From assembly GCA_024639035.1 (NCBI GenBank), contig JAHEJE010000068.1:1-10747 (forward strand): 10,747 nucleotides of DNA, in the 5' to 3' direction. This stretch comes from Alphaproteobacteria bacterium. Lineage in GTDB: Bacteria > Pseudomonadota > Alphaproteobacteria > Rhizobiales > Aestuariivirgaceae. The notes under the pieces are model-generated. The model saw only the letters and a list, made by a program, of their open reading frames with translations. It was not told where the DNA came from and made no database searches. Positions 8,013-10,747 of this stretch are shown here, piece after piece (within the stretch, counting starts at the first letter, position 1; the number at the start of each line of letters is the position of its first letter). The position numbers were made by a program, and so were the translations under genes.

Positions 8013-8852
8013 TCATGCGCCGGGCCGCAGCACAAGGCCTTCGCGGGCCACAAGGCTTCCCGGCCGCATCGATTCGACACTGGCAGCAATCCTGTCGAGG
8101 GCTTCGTCGCGCAGGCCCGGCAGATGATGGAAGACTACGAACTGTCCGACATTGGCGGTCTCGCACAAGCGTATTCCTTCCTGCCATGTGGAGTGACCAT
8201 AGCCGACATACTTGCTGAAGGTCTCATCGGAGTAGGCACAATCGTAGATCACGATGTCGGCACCGGAAATCAAATCCAGCACCGCCTTGTCCGGCTTGCC
8301 GGGCACATGTTCGGTGTCAGTCACGTAACAAATCGAACGGCCGCGATAATCGACCCGGTAGCCAACGGCGCCGTCGGGGTGGTTGAGAACGGCGGTGCGG
8401 ACCTCGATGCCGTGTTGCGGATGCAAGGTCTTGCCCGGCGTGAAGTCGCGATAGGTCACCGCTGCCCGGAAGCAGTCCGGACCGATCGGGAAGTACGGGC
8501 GCTCCATGAACTGGGCGACCATCGTCTCGGTATCCATCGGCGCCGCCAGATGGCCGGACCACATGCGAATATTCCAGCCTTTGTCGTGCAGCGGTGAAAA
8601 GAACGGCAGGCCCTCGATGTGATCGTAGTGGCAATGGGTAAAGAACAGGTCGAGCGAACCGGTGTCGCTGGCCTGGGTCAGGCTGTTGCCCAGCCGGCGG
8701 GCGCCGGAACCGGCATCGAACACCAGAAGATGATCTGCGCAACGCACTTCAAGGCACGGCGTGTTGCCGCCATAGCCTGCCGTATGGGAACCGGGCGATG
8801 GAATACTGCCACGCACTCCCCAGAACCTCACAAAAAAGTCGTCACGCGCCAT
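8013..8852 (-). CDS. MBL-fold metallohydrolase, cyclic-phosphodiesterase-like
   Basis: Cytoplasmic metallo-beta-lactamase-fold hydrolase of 279 residues. The N-terminus FWGVRGSIPSPG...YGGNT with VFDAGSG (44-50) is typical of the PhnP/TaR3-like branch. Metal ligands are the H73-C-H75-Y-D77-H78 motif, H158 (NHPDG), D179 (VTDTEH), D204 (YDCAYSD) and H243 (FHHLPG); H220 (GYGHST) is also conserved in type. The full two-metal set is present. A longer reading from 8948 exists, but its extra 32 residues are low-complexity, and the ATG at 8850-8852 has GGAG 8 nt upstream and begins at the domain. It leads an operon with a class III cyclase. Since MBL-fold enzymes include cyclic nucleotide and cyclic phosphate phosphodiesterases, it may degrade a cyclic phosphodiester; that role is inferred. 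Other hydrolytic substrates are possible. Confidence 0.87.
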   Translation of the reverse strand: MARDDFFVRFWGVRGSIPSPGSHTAGYGGNTPCLEVRCADHLLVFDAGSGARRLGNSLTQASDTGSLDLFFTHCHYDHIEGLPFFSPLHDKGWNIRMWSGHLAAPMDTETMVAQFMERPYFPIGPDCFRAAVTYRDFTPGKTLHPQHGIEVRTAVLNHPDGAVGYRVDYRGRSICYVTDTEHVPGKPDKAVLDLISGADIVIYDCAYSDETFSKYVGYGHSTWQEGIRLCETANVGQFVVFHHLPGLRDEALDRIAASVESMRPGSLVAREGLVLRPGA

Positions 8853-8860
8853 GCACGCTG

Positions 8861-8864
8861 CTCC
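8861..8864 (-). promoter_or_regulatory. Ribosome binding site fixing the MBL hydrolase start at 8852
   Basis: Minus-strand TTTGGAGC carries GGAG at 8864-8861, 8 nt before ATG 8852-8850. It favours this start over the in-frame upstream ATG at 8948, whose added residues do not resemble the family. Confidence 0.65.
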
Positions 8865-8972
8865 AAACCCTCTTGCTCGCAGTCCTTCCTCGGCCCTTGC
8901 CGGCAAGCCTACGAATTCCGCGGCCAGGGGCGCAACCCCCGCACGCAAATTTTATTGTTTCGCCACTGCAAC

Positions 8973-8987
8973 TTGCTGTGATAGCAA
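8973..8987. promoter_or_regulatory. 15-bp palindrome in the divergent spacer, possible operator
   Basis: TTGCT-GTGAT-AGCAA is a perfect 5-bp inverted repeat around a 5-bp centre. It lies in the 205-bp spacer (8853-9057) between the MBL/cyclase operon and the methyltransferase gene, in the most AT-rich patch of the region. It contains TGTGA, one half of a CRP-type site, but the other half (TCACA) is not at the right place. It has no T-run after it, so it is not a terminator. I saw no convincing -35/-10 pair for either gene in this spacer. Confidence 0.35.
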
Positions 8988-9057
8988 AAACAACCGTCCT
9001 CCGCCGGATCAGGGATTACCGGCGCCTCCCACCATAACACTGAAAACAGTAAAAACT

Positions 9058-9549
9058 ATGCCCACAAGACTTGAGAAAGTACTTTATCGACTCGAGGCGC
9101 AACACGCCTGCTTTGCTTGGGCTTTCCAGGAAATCGCGGCAATGCCTGGGGTGGTGTTCGAAATCGGGCTGGGCCTGGGCCGGACGTTCAATCACATGCG
9201 GCATCACATGCCGGAGCGGGACATGTTCGCCTTCGACCGGGCCATGAATGCCTATCCCGACTGCACGCCGCAGGCGCATGAACTGGTGATCGGCGAGATG
9301 GCGCAGACGCTGCCGGAGATGGCGGCGAAGTTTCCCGGCCAGGTCGTTCTGGCCCATTCCGATGTCGGTTCGTTCGACCGGGAGGGCAACAAGGTTATGG
9401 CGGCACTGGTCAGCGCCAATCTGCCGGCCTGCCTGGCACCCGGCGCCATCGTGATGAGCGACCTGCCGCTCGACATTGCTGGAACACAGAGCGTGGCACT
9501 GCCGGGCGGGGCACGCGAGGGCCGATACTATCTCTACCGGCGCGACTGA
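9058..9549 (+). CDS. Small class I SAM-dependent methyltransferase (Methyltransf_17-like)
   Basis: Predicted cytoplasmic methyltransferase of 163 residues. The SAM-binding motif I is VFEIGLGLGRTFNHM at 33-47 (E-x-G-x-G-x-G), followed by the acidic ribose-binding residue D60 at the end of strand 2 (FAFDR). HSDVGS (100-105) and LAPGAIVMSDLPL (126-138) occupy the places of the following strands. Size and motifs resemble the short alphaproteobacterial family Methyltransf_17 (PF12692); this is from memory, and substrate is unknown to me. I chose ATG 9058; a reading from 8851 would add 69 compositionally odd residues before the domain. There is no clear Shine-Dalgarno, and a small repeat ACTG-AAAA-CAGT (9039-9050) ends 7 nt before the start. 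It is a single gene whose TGA abuts the stop of the opposing cyclase gene. Confidence 0.8.
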   Translation: MPTRLEKVLYRLEAQHACFAWAFQEIAAMPGVVFEIGLGLGRTFNHMRHHMPERDMFAFDRAMNAYPDCTPQAHELVIGEMAQTLPEMAAKFPGQVVLAHSDVGSFDREGNKVMAALVSANLPACLAPGAIVMSDLPLDIAGTQSVALPGGAREGRYYLYRRD

Positions 9550-10747
9550 TCACCGCTCGGGCATCTGCAGTTGCAAGGCGCGCGGCTTGGCGATCACCGA
9601 CATCGGGCCGGACTTGCCGCGCAGAGTGATCTCGCGCATTTCGCCGTCGTCAGGCTGATAGCCCGCGGCCTGCAGGGTTTCGGCCGATACCAGCAATTCC
9701 ACCTGATGCTCCTTGGTGGCGGATTCCAATCGGCTGGCGACGTTCACGGTGTCTCCAAGGGCGGTCACCCGCTCGCCGGCGCCGGTGCCGCTGATGACGC
9801 CGATGCGGCCCAGTATCGCCACGCCGGTGTGGATGCCGATGCCGATGCGGAACGGGTGTTCGATCTGCGATCTAAGGCTCATGTTGAGGGCATCGAGCAC
9901 GCCGGACATCGCCCTGGCGGCGGCGATGGCATCGCGGGCGCCCTCGGCGACCGGCTTGTCCATGCCGAAAATCGCCATGATGCCGTCGCCCATGAACTTG
10001 TCGACATAGCCATTGGCATCGGCGATCGCCTGGCTCATGTTGGCCAGATACTGGTTGAGAACAAACACCACGTCATAGGGCAGGTGCTGCTCGGAGAGTT
10101 GGGTGAAACCGCGAATGTCGGCGAACAGCAGGGTGACTTCCTGCTCAACGCCCCAGAAGTATTTGTCCAGCGTCTGCACCGATGCATCGCTGGTGCGATG
10201 GGCCGGCAGCAGCGGGACGACGGACAGGTCGGCGACCGGGCGCAACTGGCAGGCGAGGCGAACATTGGCTGTCGCGCCGACCCGTTCGAGAACGGCGCTC
10301 TCGCGCTCATCGGGACCGGGCTGGTTGCCGATGCCGTCGAGGATGCGCACCCGGCAGGTCGAACAGCGCGCCCGCCCGCCACAGACCGAGGCGTGCGGTA
10401 TGCCATACGCCCGGCTGGTCTCCAGCAGTGTTGCGCCGGCGATTGCCGGTACGCGCTGATCGCCTGGGTAGGTAATGCGGATCGCCGGTTTGAACTTTCT
10501 CTGCGCCGCCACTGCCAGGTGCAACAGGATGATCGCGGCGAGCAGCGCGACATAGGCCCACCATGAGCTGTTCATCATCTCCAGCAACTGGCCGTACTGG
10601 CTGTCGTTCAGCGGCTGCTGCCAGTCCTGGATCAGCCGAACCTCGCGGCCGGCGACGGCAAAACCGGCATAGGCAAGAACCGGGATCAGGATCGCAGTAC
10701 CGAAAGCGACTGGCCTGAAGCGCCGGTACCAGGACTTGAGCTGCAGC
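9550..10747 (-). CDS. [2Fe-2S] ferredoxin-domain class III adenylate/guanylate cyclase, membrane anchored (partial, N-terminus outside window)
   Basis: Nucleotide cyclase whose frame stays open to the right edge, so about 398 C-terminal residues are visible and the true start is beyond 10747. In order: a basic stretch and membrane helix (about 10690-10640), a short periplasmic loop, a second helix (about 10565-10500), a ferredoxin domain, and the cyclase domain (about 10145-9560). The ferredoxin cysteines are encoded at 10383-10381, 10365-10363, 10356-10354 and 10251-10249: a C-x5-C-x2-C set (CGGRARCSTC) plus a distal Cys in LACQL, the adrenodoxin-type spacing. Cyclase residues are complete: metal Asp in FADIRGFT and in FMGDG, Lys in VDKFMGD, Thr in VTALGD, and N-x3-R in VNVASRLE. 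By positive-inside charge, ferredoxin and cyclase both face the cytoplasm. The protein may couple redox or iron-sulfur status to cAMP; that is inference. Confidence 0.92.
   Translation of the reverse strand, partial: LQLKSWYRRFRPVAFGTAILIPVLAYAGFAVAGREVRLIQDWQQPLNDSQYGQLLEMMNSSWWAYVALLAAIILLHLAVAAQRKFKPAIRITYPGDQRVPAIAGATLLETSRAYGIPHASVCGGRARCSTCRVRILDGIGNQPGPDERESAVLERVGATANVRLACQLRPVADLSVVPLLPAHRTSDASVQTLDKYFWGVEQEVTLLFADIRGFTQLSEQHLPYDVVFVLNQYLANMSQAIADANGYVDKFMGDGIMAIFGMDKPVAEGARDAIAAARAMSGVLDALNMSLRSQIEHPFRIGIGIHTGVAILGRIGVISGTGAGERVTALGDTVNVASRLESATKEHQVELLVSAETLQAAGYQPDDGEMREITLRGKSGPMSVIAKPRALQLQMPER

Noticed and set aside
8853..8948. N-terminal extension of the MBL hydrolase to 8948
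   Set aside because: The added 32 residues do not resemble the family, and a good ribosome site supports the start at 8852.
8851..9057. N-terminal extension of the methyltransferase from ATG 8851
   Set aside because: The 69 extra residues are Ala/Pro/Ser/Thr-rich, fit no fold, and would overlap the start region of the divergent MBL gene.
9571..10566. A 331-codon plus-strand frame opposite the ferredoxin cyclase
   Set aside because: Shadow frame; the minus strand has clear ferredoxin and cyclase motifs.

Overview
The window is GC-rich, densely packed bacterial DNA with no RNA genes, mobile elements or CRISPR arrays that I can see. Protein content points to an alphaproteobacterium, probably in the Hyphomicrobiales (rhizobial) lineage: a family-5 ABC importer with a fused double ATPase, a glycosyltransferase/deacetylase pair of a type I recall from that group, and two separate class III nucleotide cyclases in about 4 kb. 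This placement is inference from gene families; no rRNA or marker gene is present.

Layout. (A) Positions 1-4583, minus strand: an ABC importer operon in the order double-ATPase, periplasmic solute-binding protein, inner-membrane permease. The genes overlap by 4 bp or are 3 bp apart, and the permease runs off the left edge. (B) Positions 4757-6655, plus strand: a GT4 glycosyltransferase followed after 18 bp by a CE4-like polysaccharide deacetylase. It diverges from operon A across a 173-bp spacer. (C) Positions 6639-8852, minus strand: an MBL-fold metallohydrolase and then a six-helix membrane class III cyclase, 18 bp apart. The cyclase end overlaps the deacetylase end by 17 bp. (D) Positions 9058-9549, plus strand: a small SAM-dependent methyltransferase. 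(E) Positions 9550-10747, minus strand: a membrane-anchored cyclase with a [2Fe-2S] ferredoxin domain, cut at its N-terminus by the right edge. Genes D and E meet tail to tail with no base between their stop codons.

How they may work together. A imports an oligopeptide or oligosaccharide. B probably makes and trims an N-acetylated glycan or glycolipid. C and E are second-messenger genes: two cyclases with different sensory inputs (unknown membrane signal; redox or iron-sulfur state), and a metallohydrolase that might act on a cyclic phosphodiester. The most noteworthy features are the ferredoxin-cyclase fusion, the hydrolase-cyclase operon whose cyclase has Lys at the transition-state Arg position, and a 15-bp palindrome in the spacer between C and D.
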